Assembly (NCBI GenBank): GCA_008680965.1
Contig: NAKE01000001.1
Coordinates: forward strand, 372,001-436,000
Reading direction: 5' to 3'
Origin: Collinsella aerofaciens
Lineage (GTDB): Bacteria > Actinomycetota > Coriobacteriia > Coriobacteriales > Coriobacteriaceae
DNA length: 64,000 nucleotides
Below the pieces are notes generated by a model. That model was not told the DNA's origin, ran no database searches, and saw only the letters and a program-made list of their open reading frames with translations. This document shows positions 33,491-43,694 of the stretch, piece after piece (position 1 is the first letter of the stretch; the number at the start of each line of letters is the position of its first letter). The position numbers and the translations under genes are program-made.

Positions 33491-34603
33491 CTAAAGATAC
33501 GCGCCTAGGTTGATGGCGGTGGCTTCGGCTTGGCCGCTCGCCTGGGTACTGGCGCGCTCCAAGAGGAACGGCCGCACGAGTTCCTGACGGTTGATGTCCT
33601 CGGCGGCTGTGACCGCAGTAACGGTTCGCGCTGCGGAACCAATGCGGATGTGCTTGGTTTTTGCCGGCGCCTTGTTCTCGATTTGCTCAATGAGGAGCTG
33701 TACGCCCTTACGGCCAATTTCGTAACCCGGCGGTGCCACCGTGGTGAGGGGGACCGACCCGCTCCATGCAAGCGGGTTGCCGTCGCAGCCGGCCACGCGA
33801 ACCTGCTCGGGGACGGTGATGCCTTTGTCGGTCAACGCCGAGATAACGCCCGAGGCCAATACGTCGGTCAGGCCGATGACAAAATCGGGGCGCTCGCCGG
33901 TAGAGCGCTCGGCAATCTGAGCGCCGATGCTGTAGCCGTCGGCAGCGGTATTCCATTCGCCGGCGTCGATGACTTCGATCTTGATATCGGGATGCAGGGT
34001 GAGGGCCTTGTGAATACCAAGTACGCGCAGGGTGAGCTGCATAAATGCCGCTCTGCCCACGACGGTGATATGGCGTGCGCCGCGGGCGATGGCGAGCTCG
34101 GCGATAATGCGCCCCTGTGCCTCGTTGTCGGCGGCCACGTAGTAACCGGGTTCGGAACAATGGATGTCCAGATGGACGATCGGCACGGGCGTCTTGGTCA
34201 TAGCGGCGTGCCAATCGGGGGACGCCATGGGCTGCACCATGACGCCGGACATCTGCGTGCCCATAAAATAGCGCAGGTAATGGTCCTCGAGAATGTCGTC
34301 GTTATCGGCGTTGGCGATGAGCAGGTCGTAACCGTGCTTGCGCGCCTCGTTATGGGCGCCGCTGGCAATTTGGAGCGAGAAGCCATGGTCGAGACGGGGG
34401 AGGACCAGGCCAAAGGACTTGGTGGCGCCGCCCGCGAGCTGACGAGCGCTTTGGTTGGGCAGGTAGCCAAGGCGATTGATGGTCTCGTTGATGAGCTTGA
34501 GGGTCTCGGGGCGCAGCTTTTCGGGGTGGTTGAGCGCGTTGGATACCGTGCCCAGCGAGACTCCTGCCTCGCGCGCGACGTCGCTGATTTTTACCTTTGC
34601 CAT
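33491..34603 (-). CDS. LacI-family transcriptional regulator
   Basis: A 370-residue LacI/GalR regulator. The N-terminal helix-turn-helix reads VKISDVAREAGVSLGTVSNALN (positions 4-25 in pieces), followed by the hinge, which ends in NQSARQLAGG, and a periplasmic-binding-protein-like effector domain to about residue 340. The C-terminal 30 residues are a less conserved tail. The frame is open upstream into a REP-like palindrome, but the family starts at MAKVKISDV. It converges on the HAD gene and is divergent from an amino-acid binding-protein gene. The effector is probably a sugar, not identified here. Confidence 0.92.
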   Translation of the reverse strand: MAKVKISDVAREAGVSLGTVSNALNHPEKLRPETLKLINETINRLGYLPNQSARQLAGGATKSFGLVLPRLDHGFSLQIASGAHNEARKHGYDLLIANADNDDILEDHYLRYFMGTQMSGVMVQPMASPDWHAAMTKTPVPIVHLDIHCSEPGYYVAADNEAQGRIIAELAIARGARHITVVGRAAFMQLTLRVLGIHKALTLHPDIKIEVIDAGEWNTAADGYSIGAQIAERSTGERPDFVIGLTDVLASGVISALTDKGITVPEQVRVAGCDGNPLAWSGSVPLTTVAPPGYEIGRKGVQLLIEQIENKAPAKTKHIRIGSAARTVTAVTAAEDINRQELVRPFLLERASTQASGQAEATAINLGAYL

Positions 34604-34668
34604 AGCGGCCCCTTTGATGCGTTTCAAGTACGAGTCAGATTGTAGCATCGCCCGTTCCCAGGGTGTCA

Positions 34669-34716
34669 AAACCCACCAATTAGGGGCAGGTTTATTTTGG
34701 CAGGTTTTATCTGGGC
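34669..34716. repeat. REP-like palindrome, CCTGCCAAAA type, copy 3 (reverse, degenerate arm)
   Basis: GGGGCAGGTTTATTTTGG followed by CAGGTTTTATCTGGG matches the other copies in reverse orientation. The left arm has decayed to ACCCACCAATTAG. Confidence 0.8.
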
Positions 34717-34732
34717 AAACACCGGAGTCCAG

Positions 34733-34768
34733 ACCACACAAAGGTGCCTGTCCCCCTTTGTGGTGGTT
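34733..34768. repeat. REP-like palindrome, ACCACA type, copy 1
   Basis: ACCACACAAAGG pairs with CCTTTGTGGTGGT around TGCCTGTCCC. The arms differ from the CCTGCCAAAA type but the CCTGTCCC core is the same. Confidence 0.82.
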
Positions 34769-34848
34769 TTGGCGCGGCTGGGCTGCGCGTTAAACAGTGG
34801 AGTGTCTACAATAGAAGCCGTTTTGATCGTAGATTGAAAGGCTTTGGT

Positions 34849-35730
34849 ATGACTCGCGCTGTTTCTCGTCGTGATTTCCTGGGTTTGATCGCCGGTGCTG
34901 CAATGGTTGCGGCGAGCGGTTGCGCTGGCAGTGGCGCTGACAAGGGCTCTGCCGCCGGTTCTGCCGCGGTTGCGGGCGACGATATCAAGGGCGCCAAGCT
35001 CACCTTTGTGGGCGACGATGCCTTTGCGCCCTATCGCTATCTGGAGACGCAGTCGGACGGCAAGCAGAAGGTTGTCGGCCTGGATATCGCCATTGCCGAC
35101 GAGATGGTCTCGCGCCTGGGCTTTTCTTACGACTTTGAGCCGCAGGACTTTGCCGCCACGCTTGCATCGGTGCAGAGCGATGACAAGGCCTTTACCATGG
35201 CGATGAGCTCCAACGAAGAGCGCGAGCAGACCTACGACTTCACGCGCGGCTACTATCAGCCGCTTGTGGGCGTTCTCACGCTCGGCGGCGATCCCGTCAA
35301 GCGCGTTGAGGACCTCGTCGGCAAGTCTATCGCCTGCACCACCGGTACCGTGCAGAACAAGTTCATCGCCAAGGTCATGCCCGATGCTGATATTCACACG
35401 TACGACGGTGGCGACCAGTGCCTGCAAGAGGTGCTCGCCGGGCGCATCGATGCCTACCTGTGTGACGGCGCCGAGGGCCAGTCCATGCGCGATGCGAATG
35501 AGGGCCTGGTGCTGGGCCTGCTCGATCGCTCCGAGACGAGCGATCACGTGGGCGTGTACCGCCTGATGGCCAAGAAGGGTGCCGGATTTGTCGCGGCGCT
35601 TGACGAATGCATCGGCGAGATGCTCGAGGACGGCACCATCGATGACTGCATCAAGCAGTATGTGGGCGCCGACTTCATGTGGAACGGCGACTATTCCGCT
35701 TCCGGTACGTCGACGGTTGCCGGAAAATAG
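34849..35730 (+). CDS. Amino-acid ABC transporter substrate-binding lipoprotein (Tat-exported)
   Basis: A 293-residue family 3 binding protein. The signal has the twin-arginine motif SRRDFLG (6-12) and the lipobox AASGC with C25, and the mature part starts after a Gly/Ala/Ser linker, as in the importer at 22.5 kb. The domain includes VGLDIAIADEMVSRLG and FTRGYYQP. A frame extending upstream through the REP-like element is rejected because AAAGG and the signal peptide fix the ATG at 34849. A TACAAT box is at 34807. It is followed by a permease gene but no ATPase gene. Confidence 0.92.
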   Translation: MTRAVSRRDFLGLIAGAAMVAASGCAGSGADKGSAAGSAAVAGDDIKGAKLTFVGDDAFAPYRYLETQSDGKQKVVGLDIAIADEMVSRLGFSYDFEPQDFAATLASVQSDDKAFTMAMSSNEEREQTYDFTRGYYQPLVGVLTLGGDPVKRVEDLVGKSIACTTGTVQNKFIAKVMPDADIHTYDGGDQCLQEVLAGRIDAYLCDGAEGQSMRDANEGLVLGLLDRSETSDHVGVYRLMAKKGAGFVAALDECIGEMLEDGTIDDCIKQYVGADFMWNGDYSASGTSTVAGK

Positions 35731-35763
35731 CGAGCCGGTGAGGCGCGCGCCAAGGGCATGCTG

Positions 35764-36411
35764 ATGAAGTTTGAACTGCTAGAACCATATATACCGATGT
35801 TTATGAGCGGCCTGGTCGTGACCTGTCAGGTGACGGCCGCCGCGCTGGCCCTAGCACTCGTCCTGGGCTTTCTCATTGCCGTGCTCAAGGTTTTGCCCTG
35901 TCGCCCATTGCGTGCGGTGCTCAACTTCTACACCTCTATCTTTCGCGGCGTGCCGCTCATCGTGTTGCTTTTTTTGGCGTACTTTGCGACGCCGCAGCTC
36001 ACGGGCTTCAAAATTTCGATGTTTGCCGCCGGTGCCATTACGCTGGGGCTCAACGGCTCAGCGACGGTGTCCGAGACGGTGCGCGGTGGTATCGAGGGCG
36101 TTGACCGGGGGCAGTACGATGCCGCTCGGGCCATCGGGCTTCGCTATGTTCCCATGATGCGCAAGATCATCGTTCCGCAGGCGATGCGCTCGATTGCCCC
36201 TGCTCTGGTCAACGAAGTGATCACGGTCCTCAAGAGCTCCTCGCTGGTGGCAACCATCGGCCTGATGGATATGATGCGCGCCGCCCAGAGCGTGCAGGCG
36301 CTCACCTATCGAGCCTTTGAACCGTTTTTAGTGGTGGCCGTGGTCTACTACGTCATTGTTATGGCACTCACGGCCCTGGGCAATCGGCTCGAACGCCGCC
36401 TGCGTCCCTAG
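35764..36411 (+). CDS. Amino-acid ABC transporter permease (no adjacent ATPase)
   Basis: A 215-residue HisM/GlnP-type permease with about five membrane helices. The EAA-type loop QYDAARAIGLRYVPMMRK is near 118-135, and the early FRGVPLIVLLFLAYF segment is characteristic. An ATG two codons earlier (35758) is in frame, but AAGGG is spaced better for 35764. The ATPase gene expected next is missing: glmS follows after about 195 bp. The pair may share the ATPase at 24.1 kb or another elsewhere. Confidence 0.88.
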   Translation: MKFELLEPYIPMFMSGLVVTCQVTAAALALALVLGFLIAVLKVLPCRPLRAVLNFYTSIFRGVPLIVLLFLAYFATPQLTGFKISMFAAGAITLGLNGSATVSETVRGGIEGVDRGQYDAARAIGLRYVPMMRKIIVPQAMRSIAPALVNEVITVLKSSSLVATIGLMDMMRAAQSVQALTYRAFEPFLVVAVVYYVIVMALTALGNRLERRLRP

Positions 36412-36419
36412 GGGAGTGC

Positions 36420-36457
36420 CAACCACAGCAAAGGTGCCTGTTACCGTTGTGGTGGTA
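36420..36457. repeat. REP-like palindrome, ACCACA type, copy 2 (degenerate)
   Basis: AACCACAGCAAAGGTGCCTG and TGTGGTGGT resemble the element at 34733. The core reads CCTGTTACC. Confidence 0.7.
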
Positions 36458-36472
36458 GGGTGTGTGCATCGA

Positions 36473-36496
36473 GTGGTATCCAGTTTAAGATACCAC
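36473..36496. promoter_or_regulatory. Operator-like inverted repeat upstream of glmS
   Basis: GTGGTATC and GATACCAC flank an 8-base spacer, and a partial third half-site GGTATATC follows. A TACAAT box lies near 36527. No regulator can be assigned. Confidence 0.4.
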
Positions 36497-36606
36497 TTCT
36501 GGTATATCAGCTTGCGTTTGTGTGAGTACAATACTCGGACGTTATACGTCTCAGCGCCCGTCGTGCGTGGGCGTTTTGCAGTCACGCGAGCGAAGGGATT
36601 TATCCT

Positions 36607-38454
<1,848 letters not shown>

Positions 38455-38499
38455 TTGTTGTTCCGCCGTTCTGCCGAACGGCGGACCGGTCGACGCTGC

Positions 38500-38599
38500 G
38501 CGAGCCGCATTCACGCCAATCTGACGTTCAATTTCGAGGGCGCGACCAGAAGGTCAGCGCCCTCTCATTTCACGTCACCTTGGCGCAAATGCGGCTCGC
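38500..38599. repeat. Nested inverted-repeat element, copy B
   Basis: Outer arms GCGAGCCGCATTCACGCCAA and TTGGCGCAAATGCGGCTCGC pair over 20 bp with two mismatches. The interior hairpin is GAGGGCGC-gaccagaaggtca-GCGCCCTC. It is homologous to 31548-31639 in the opposite orientation. A smaller hairpin CCGCCGTT/AACGGCGG (38464-38485) lies just before it after the glmS stop. Confidence 0.82.
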
Positions 38600-38644
38600 T
38601 CACTGTTGACGACTGACATCGAGTGCTCTGTTGTCGAAACGCGC

Positions 38645-38694
38645 CAACAACAAGGCCCGGCTCCGTTGTGGCGGAGTCGGGCCTTGTTGCATTT
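38645..38694 (+). terminator. Terminator-like hairpin downstream of glmS
   Basis: CAACAAGGCCCGGCTCCG pairs with CGGAGTCGGGCCTTGTTG around a ttgtgg loop, followed by CATTT. Confidence 0.8.
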
Positions 38695-38696
38695 GC

Positions 38697-38741
38697 CCAG
38701 ATAAAACCTGCCGAAATAAACCTGTCCCTTTTTGGCAGGTT
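38697..38741. repeat. REP-like palindrome, CCTGCCAAAA type, copy 4
   Basis: Same layout as at 28570, with CCTGCCGAAA in the left arm. Its right arm ends at the stop codon of the convergent GntR-family gene, so it may also serve as that gene's 3' hairpin. Confidence 0.86.
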
Positions 38742-39471
38742 AGCGGAGCTTGCTGGTCTCGAAATACTTGGGATATTGGTCCAGGACCTCGGTCTGGTTG
38801 CGGAACATCATATGCAGGTGCTTGCTGACCAAAAAGCTCGCCTCGATGGGGTCGCGGCCGGCGATGGCGCGGCGGATTTGCTTGTGCTCGTTAACAATCT
38901 CCTGATTGTCGAGCCTCTGCGTGGCGGCGCGCAGCCAGCGGAAGCGCTCCAGGTCGGCATTGGTCGCCTCGAGCCACGACCACACGGTGCTGCGGCACGC
39001 GATGCTAAAGATCATGCGGTGCATGAGGTTGTCGCTTAAAAAGAATCCGATGCGATCCTCTTCGGCCATGGCCTTTTCCTGCAGCGCGATGGCTCGGTCG
39101 AGCTGCTCGATGCCTGCCGAGGTGGCACGGGCGCAGCACTCCACAATCACCTGTTTTTCCAGGTGTTCGCGAATGTAGCAGGCGCTCTCGGCAAAGGTGA
39201 GGTTGATGGGCGAGACATAGGTGCCGCTTTGGGGCACGGTGCGCACCAGGCTCTCTTGCGCCAGACGCACCAGTGCCTCGCGCACAGGGGTGCGCCCCAT
39301 ATCCAGGTCGTCGCAAAGCTGCTTGACGCCTAGCTTTTCGCCCGGCTTGTAGTCCAGGTAGACGATTTTGCGTCGAATGGTGTGGTAGGACTGGTCCTGT
39401 AGGCTCGTTTCCTGCTCGCCGACGTGCATCGATTCTTCCATAGCGCCTCGCAACTGTTCTATCAAACTCAT
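38740..39471 (-). CDS. GntR-family (FCD domain) transcriptional regulator
   Basis: A 243-residue regulator of the FadR subfamily. The winged helix-turn-helix is at about 28-95, with recognition helix MGRTPVREALVRL near 58-70. The all-helical FCD effector-binding domain spans 100-225, with metal-ligand-type histidines in DNLMHRM and SKHLH. The first ATG has no ribosome binding site; the ATG ten codons later follows GAGGCGCT and may be the real start. It is divergent from a YeiH-type transporter gene, which it may control; FCD proteins typically sense small carboxylic acids. Confidence 0.88.
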   Translation of the reverse strand: MSLIEQLRGAMEESMHVGEQETSLQDQSYHTIRRKIVYLDYKPGEKLGVKQLCDDLDMGRTPVREALVRLAQESLVRTVPQSGTYVSPINLTFAESACYIREHLEKQVIVECCARATSAGIEQLDRAIALQEKAMAEEDRIGFFLSDNLMHRMIFSIACRSTVWSWLEATNADLERFRWLRAATQRLDNQEIVNEHKQIRRAIAGRDPIEASFLVSKHLHMMFRNQTEVLDQYPKYFETSKLR

Positions 39472-39634
39472 ATGTCAGTTGTTTATTATGCCGCGAACCA
39501 GCTCTCCGCGGTGGGTAATTCGGCTGTTGCCCGAGAACTATTGCGGCATCTTAGTCTGTATTTGCGCAGGGCTGTGCTCAACATTGCCGTATCATAAGCC
39601 GTCGCAAACGTGAAATAGAAAGAAGGAATCTCAT

Positions 39635-40669
39635 ATGCAACTGGCGAATATCGTACGCGAGCGCTGGAAAGGCGTCTTGTTCTGCCTGATCATCGCCATT
39701 CCCGCGACGTTGCTCGGCAAACAAATTGAGGTGGTCGGCGGTCCGGTATTTGCCATTCTCTTTGGCATGGTCCTGGCGCTCGTCTTTCCCAAGAATCGTC
39801 GCGAACAGCTCGCCGCCGGTGTCACCTATACGTCTAAAAAAGTCTTGCAGTACGCGGTTATCCTGCTTGGCTTTGGCATGAACCTCTCCCAGATTCTGTC
39901 CAAGGGCGCCCAGTCGCTGCCGATTATCGTGGCGACGATCTCGACCTCGCTTGTCATCGCCGTCGTGCTCTGCCGCGTTATGAACGTGCCGGGCAAGATT
40001 GCGACGCTTGTGGGTGTGGGCTCGTCGATTTGCGGCGGTTCGGCCATCGCTGCGACCGCGCCCGTCATCGATGCCGACGATCGCGAGATTGCCCAAGCCA
40101 TTTCGGTCATCTTCCTGTTTAACGTTATCGCGGCACTCGTGTTTCCGACGCTCGGCGGCATGCTCGGGCTGACCAACGAGGGCTTTGGCCTGTTTGCCGG
40201 CACCGCCATCAACGACACCTCGTCGGTAACGGCTGCGGCGAGCGCCTGGGATAGCATGCATCCCGGCGCCAATGTGCTCGAAAGCGCCACAGTGGTTAAG
40301 CTCACCAGGACGCTGGCCATTATTCCCATTACATTGGCTCTCGCATGCTGGCAGATGCATCTGGCGCGCAAGGCCGGCGGCGACGCCAAAAGCACGTTCT
40401 CGCTTAAACGTGCGTTTCCCATGTTTGTGTTGTTCTTTGTGCTGGCGAGCGTGATCACCACGGTGCTTCAGCTTCCTGCGTCCATTACGGCGCCCATCAA
40501 GGAGCTGTCGAAGTTCTTTATCGTGATGGCCATGGCGGCTATTGGCTTTAATACCGATATCGTCGAGCTGGTCAAAAAGGGCGGCAAACCCATCGCGTTG
40601 GGCTTTTGCTGCTGGATTGGCATTGCATGCATGAGTTTGGGAATGCAGCACGTGCTGGGAATCTGGTAG
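39635..40669 (+). CDS. YeiH/UPF0324-family putative sulfate exporter
   Basis: A 344-residue integral membrane protein with about ten helices. Family motifs GSSICGGSAIAA (about 130-141) and GTAINDTSSVTAA (about 188-200) are intact. The family is annotated as putative sulfate exporters on limited evidence; members are often next to LysR or GntR regulators, as here. GAAGGAATCTC precedes the ATG. Transport substrate is uncertain. Confidence 0.88.
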   Translation: MQLANIVRERWKGVLFCLIIAIPATLLGKQIEVVGGPVFAILFGMVLALVFPKNRREQLAAGVTYTSKKVLQYAVILLGFGMNLSQILSKGAQSLPIIVATISTSLVIAVVLCRVMNVPGKIATLVGVGSSICGGSAIAATAPVIDADDREIAQAISVIFLFNVIAALVFPTLGGMLGLTNEGFGLFAGTAINDTSSVTAAASAWDSMHPGANVLESATVVKLTRTLAIIPITLALACWQMHLARKAGGDAKSTFSLKRAFPMFVLFFVLASVITTVLQLPASITAPIKELSKFFIVMAMAAIGFNTDIVELVKKGGKPIALGFCCWIGIACMSLGMQHVLGIW

Positions 40670-40710
40670 AGAAGTAGCTGATTTGCGTGCTGCGTGCTGG
40701 TGAGCGCATG

Positions 40711-40786
40711 CCTGCGGTGGAGCGATAGGAGCTCTTGCGGGTATGGCTTGTCCGCAGGTTTATAAGTCCCGAAGAGCTCTTATCGC
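40711..40786 (+). repeat. Overlapping hairpins downstream of the YeiH-type gene
   Basis: GCGATAGGAGCTCTT (40722-40736) pairs with AAGAGCTCTTATCGC (40772-40786) with one mismatch. CCTGCGG (40711) can instead pair with CCGCAGG (40752), a fold that crosses the first. A GC-rich pair GCCCCGC/GCGGGGC follows. It lies between two co-directional genes without a good T-run. Confidence 0.55.
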
Positions 40787-40935
40787 CCCGCCAGGATGGC
40801 GATGCGGGGCAACACCTATACTCGCAGGACGGCGCTTTCTGCCCTATAGTGTTTGGTGAGCAATATCGTTCAATTTTGAAACACTCGGTCGTGCGATCGC
40901 CGGCGGTTGCACGTCGCTGCAGACAGGGGCAAATC

Positions 40936-42153
40936 ATGGATAGCGATGCCAAGCTGAACATCTTGACCGATGCCCTGGCTGCTGCCGGGGCATCGGCATT
41001 GGCAATCGATGCGCGTGGGGACGTCGCGATCTCGACCATGAATGACGCGGCGCTTGAGCGGGGTGTGGCGACTTTTGTCGCTGAGCGCCTCGACCGTATA
41101 GGAGACGGCGCGCGTCTGGTTATGGGGCGTGAGGGTACGCGCCTGAGCCTGACCGTTCGCCCCACCGACAAAGAGGGCGGGGGGCTTTGGGTCGTCGTGG
41201 TCCGCGAGGTGCGCGGTGCCGCGGCGCATGCGGGCATCGAGTGGCTCAACGCCGACGAAGTTGAGGCCCGCTACGAATCGAGCGCGTACGGCATCGTTGA
41301 GGGGGCGGCCTCGGTGGCTGCGCCGGTTGCCGAGAGCTACGCGCGCGGTGTGCCCCTTATGCTCGAGGGCGAGCTGGGAGCGGGTCAGGTCGAGATCGCC
41401 AAGCGCCTCTATCTGGACGGTCCTTTTGCCGATCAGCCCTTTGTTTCCGTTGCGCTCGATGAGCTCACCGAGCGCGGTTGGCGCCATGTGCTCAAAAGCG
41501 CCGAATCGCCGTTGTTCCAAACGGGGCTGACCCTTTGCATTGAGGGCTGGAACGCGGTTGTCCCCCAGCGCCTCCGCGAGCTGGTCTCCACGATGACCGA
41601 CACCGCGTTGGCGACGCGCTGCCATGTGGTGCTGACAGCGAATGACATGCCGGGCGGCGGCGAAAGTGATCAAGCCGCCTTTGTGACCGAGCGTTTCGCC
41701 TGTGCGGTGAGCGTGGCGCCGGCAATTGCCGAGCAGGGAGCCGCGTCGACGAAGGTTGCGCGCTATTTGGAATATCTCGCTGACGCATTTGGGACGGCAG
41801 CGCCCACACTGTCTGCCGCGGCGACGAAGACGCTCGATGCTTACCACTGGCCGCGCAATTATCTGCAGCTCCGCGAGGTCTCGGAACGACTGTATATATT
41901 GGTGGGGGCGGGCACGGTGGACCGCGCTGTGGCGGAGGAAGTGCTCGCCCAAGAGGACGTGATTAAGACCGCAACCTTTGGCGCCCCGACGCTCGAAAGT
42001 GACCTGTATATCCTGCGACCGCTGGCCGATACCGAGCGAGATGTCGCGCATCTGGTTGTAGGCCACCTCCACGGCAACCGAACCCGTGCGGCGGAGGTGC
42101 TGGGCATAAGCCGTACAACGCTGTGGCGCTTGCTGAAGGACGATGACCGTTGA
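40936..42153 (+). CDS. NtrC-like regulator with degenerate AAA+ domain and Fis-type HTH
   Basis: A 405-residue protein. Residues 1-95 are an unassigned sensor-like region. Residues about 115-330 align by eye with the AAA+ core of sigma-54 activators, but Walker A reads GELGAGQVEIAK, without the essential lysine, and the GAFTGA loop that contacts sigma-54 is missing. WPRNYLQLREVSERLYIL (about 304-321) matches the C-terminal part of the fold. The end is a Fis-type helix-turn-helix, RTRAAEVLGISRTTLWRLL. It probably binds DNA but is unlikely to hydrolyse ATP or open sigma-54 promoters. AGGGG fixes the ATG; longer upstream frames are rejected. Confidence 0.75.
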   Translation: MDSDAKLNILTDALAAAGASALAIDARGDVAISTMNDAALERGVATFVAERLDRIGDGARLVMGREGTRLSLTVRPTDKEGGGLWVVVVREVRGAAAHAGIEWLNADEVEARYESSAYGIVEGAASVAAPVAESYARGVPLMLEGELGAGQVEIAKRLYLDGPFADQPFVSVALDELTERGWRHVLKSAESPLFQTGLTLCIEGWNAVVPQRLRELVSTMTDTALATRCHVVLTANDMPGGGESDQAAFVTERFACAVSVAPAIAEQGAASTKVARYLEYLADAFGTAAPTLSAAATKTLDAYHWPRNYLQLREVSERLYILVGAGTVDRAVAEEVLAQEDVIKTATFGAPTLESDLYILRPLADTERDVAHLVVGHLHGNRTRAAEVLGISRTTLWRLLKDDDR

Positions 42154-42237
42154 GCGAGGCGCCCGTGACCGCGCGCGACGCGTGTGCTACAGTCCAAAGC
42201 GTTATTGTTTCGATTTGGTTACGGCGTGCGAGGGCAT

Positions 42238-42813
42238 ATGGCTGAGACTTCAAAACCGAGCTGCAGAAGGCGGAGTGCCGCGCCGGTCAACCGACGCACG
42301 ACATCGGTGACGTGGGGTAAACACGCCTCGGGGTTTGATGGCTCGTTCAAGCGCACTAAATACGGCTATCCTTCGGCAAGCGCCCGCTTGGCAATGCAGA
42401 CAGAGTCCTCACTGTGGGGCCGCAAACGCGTGGTGGGCTCAAAGCTCAAGCACGACGGAACGCTCGGTTATATTAGCCGCGGGGCGGCTCGCCGCAGCGG
42501 ACTCAATCCGGCTGGTTGGCACCGTTATGTTCCGATCGCGGTCGTCGTTGCAGTGATCGTCATCGCACTCGCTGCGCTTGGCTACGCCGGCGGTGGCGCC
42601 AACTTGGACGCAGTGTTTAAATCGCCCGAGCTCGCGCATGCAGGTACAGAAGTTGTCGAGGGCGCTCAGACCCAGACGGGCGTCGCGCCCCAGCGCGGTA
42701 TCGTTGCGGCGGCCACCACTATTGCAGATGCTCAAAAGGACGAGGACGAACAAGGCAGCGAAGCCGAAACGACTCAAACGAACGAAACGACGACAACGGC
42801 GACGTCAATATAA
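42238..42813 (+). CDS. Hypothetical protein with single membrane helix
   Basis: A 191-residue protein with a basic N-terminal half (1-95), one membrane helix (about 97-118) and a Thr/Glu/Gln-rich exported or cytoplasmic tail ending in TTTTATSI. GAGGG precedes the ATG at 42238, and a TACAGT box lies at about 42188. I recognise no domain. The basic half next to the helix suggests the N terminus stays inside. A REP-like palindrome follows. Confidence 0.6.
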   Translation: MAETSKPSCRRRSAAPVNRRTTSVTWGKHASGFDGSFKRTKYGYPSASARLAMQTESSLWGRKRVVGSKLKHDGTLGYISRGAARRSGLNPAGWHRYVPIAVVVAVIVIALAALGYAGGGANLDAVFKSPELAHAGTEVVEGAQTQTGVAPQRGIVAAATTIADAQKDEDEQGSEAETTQTNETTTTATSI

Positions 42814-42823
42814 GTTTACGAGT

Positions 42824-42862
42824 GGGGTAGCTAAAATAGCCCCGTCCCAAATTAGCTACCCC
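42824..42862. repeat. REP-like palindrome, AAATTAG type, copy 1
   Basis: GGGGTAGCT and AGCTACCCC pair around AAAATAGCCCCGTCCCAAATT. The AGCCCCGT(C/T)CCAAATTAG core recurs at 55621-55640. Confidence 0.8.
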
Positions 42863-42878
42863 TGCTGACGCTCCTGTA

Positions 42879-43400
42879 CTACTTCACATATACCACGTTG
42901 TCGCGGCGGGGCTTTGCCTCGGGTAGCGTGTCCTCGGCGTAGCCAAGAATGCAGTTACCGACACCGCGCAGGCTGCCGTCGGCGGACAGGCCCCAGCTGA
43001 CCAGCAGCTCCAGGCCCTCGGGCGAATCGAAAACCTCGTGGGCGCGATGAATCCAGCACGAATCAACACCCAGCGCATAGGCAGCATTGAGCAGGTTGCC
43101 CATGGCAAGCGAACCGTCTTCCAGGTGCGTGGGCACGCTGCGGTCGACGAGCACTACCACAACAGTCTTGGCCCCGTAGAAGGGATCGCCATCGCTGCCC
43201 ATAACTTGGGCGTTGAGCTGCGAGAGACGCTCGACGGTTGCGGGGTCGGTGACGGCGACGAACGTGACCGGCTGACGTCCCATGCCGCTCGGCGCGTACT
43301 GGCCTGCCTCGATAATGCGTGCGAGCTTTTCTGCCTCGACGGGGCGATCGCTGTAGTTGCGGCAGCTACGGCGATGGATGAGCGCTTCGATGGTCTCCAT
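42879..43400 (-). CDS. Nitroreductase-family protein
   Basis: A 173-residue FMN-dependent oxidoreductase of the nitroreductase fold. It opens METIEALIHRRSCRNYSDRPV, where RRSCR is the FMN phosphate-binding signature. APSGMGRQP follows near 39-47, and a typical GVGNCILGYA near 150. AGGAG precedes the ATG at 43400; an upstream extension of 43 codons is rejected. The physiological electron acceptor is unknown. It is divergent from a small conserved-looking gene. Confidence 0.88.
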   Translation of the reverse strand: METIEALIHRRSCRNYSDRPVEAEKLARIIEAGQYAPSGMGRQPVTFVAVTDPATVERLSQLNAQVMGSDGDPFYGAKTVVVVLVDRSVPTHLEDGSLAMGNLLNAAYALGVDSCWIHRAHEVFDSPEGLELLVSWGLSADGSLRGVGNCILGYAEDTLPEAKPRRDNVVYVK

Positions 43401-43694
43401 GGGTTCTCCTAGCGATGACGTTGCAGATGCTCCGTTCTTACCCGTCGTGCCGTAGCCGTAATCGCGCGAAGGGCTCCAAACAGCAATGGCCGCCAATCGG
43501 AAAAGTCGGCTTGCATAAAACTGCGGCAAGAATGTGAGAAGCTGATGAGATGGTTAAACGTTTTATCCCGTCTACCCTGCGGTTTTTTACCACTTGCCTA
43601 AATGATGCGCGCATAAGCTCTGATAAAGGTTTTACTAAAGAAGTACCAATGTTTATCAACGCGCCATGGTGGCGCCGGGCCAGGAGGTAACATC

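Noticed and set aside
36412..36606. glmS ribozyme upstream of glmS
   Set aside because: The leader lacks the ribozyme core; only a short inverted repeat and a REP-like element are present.
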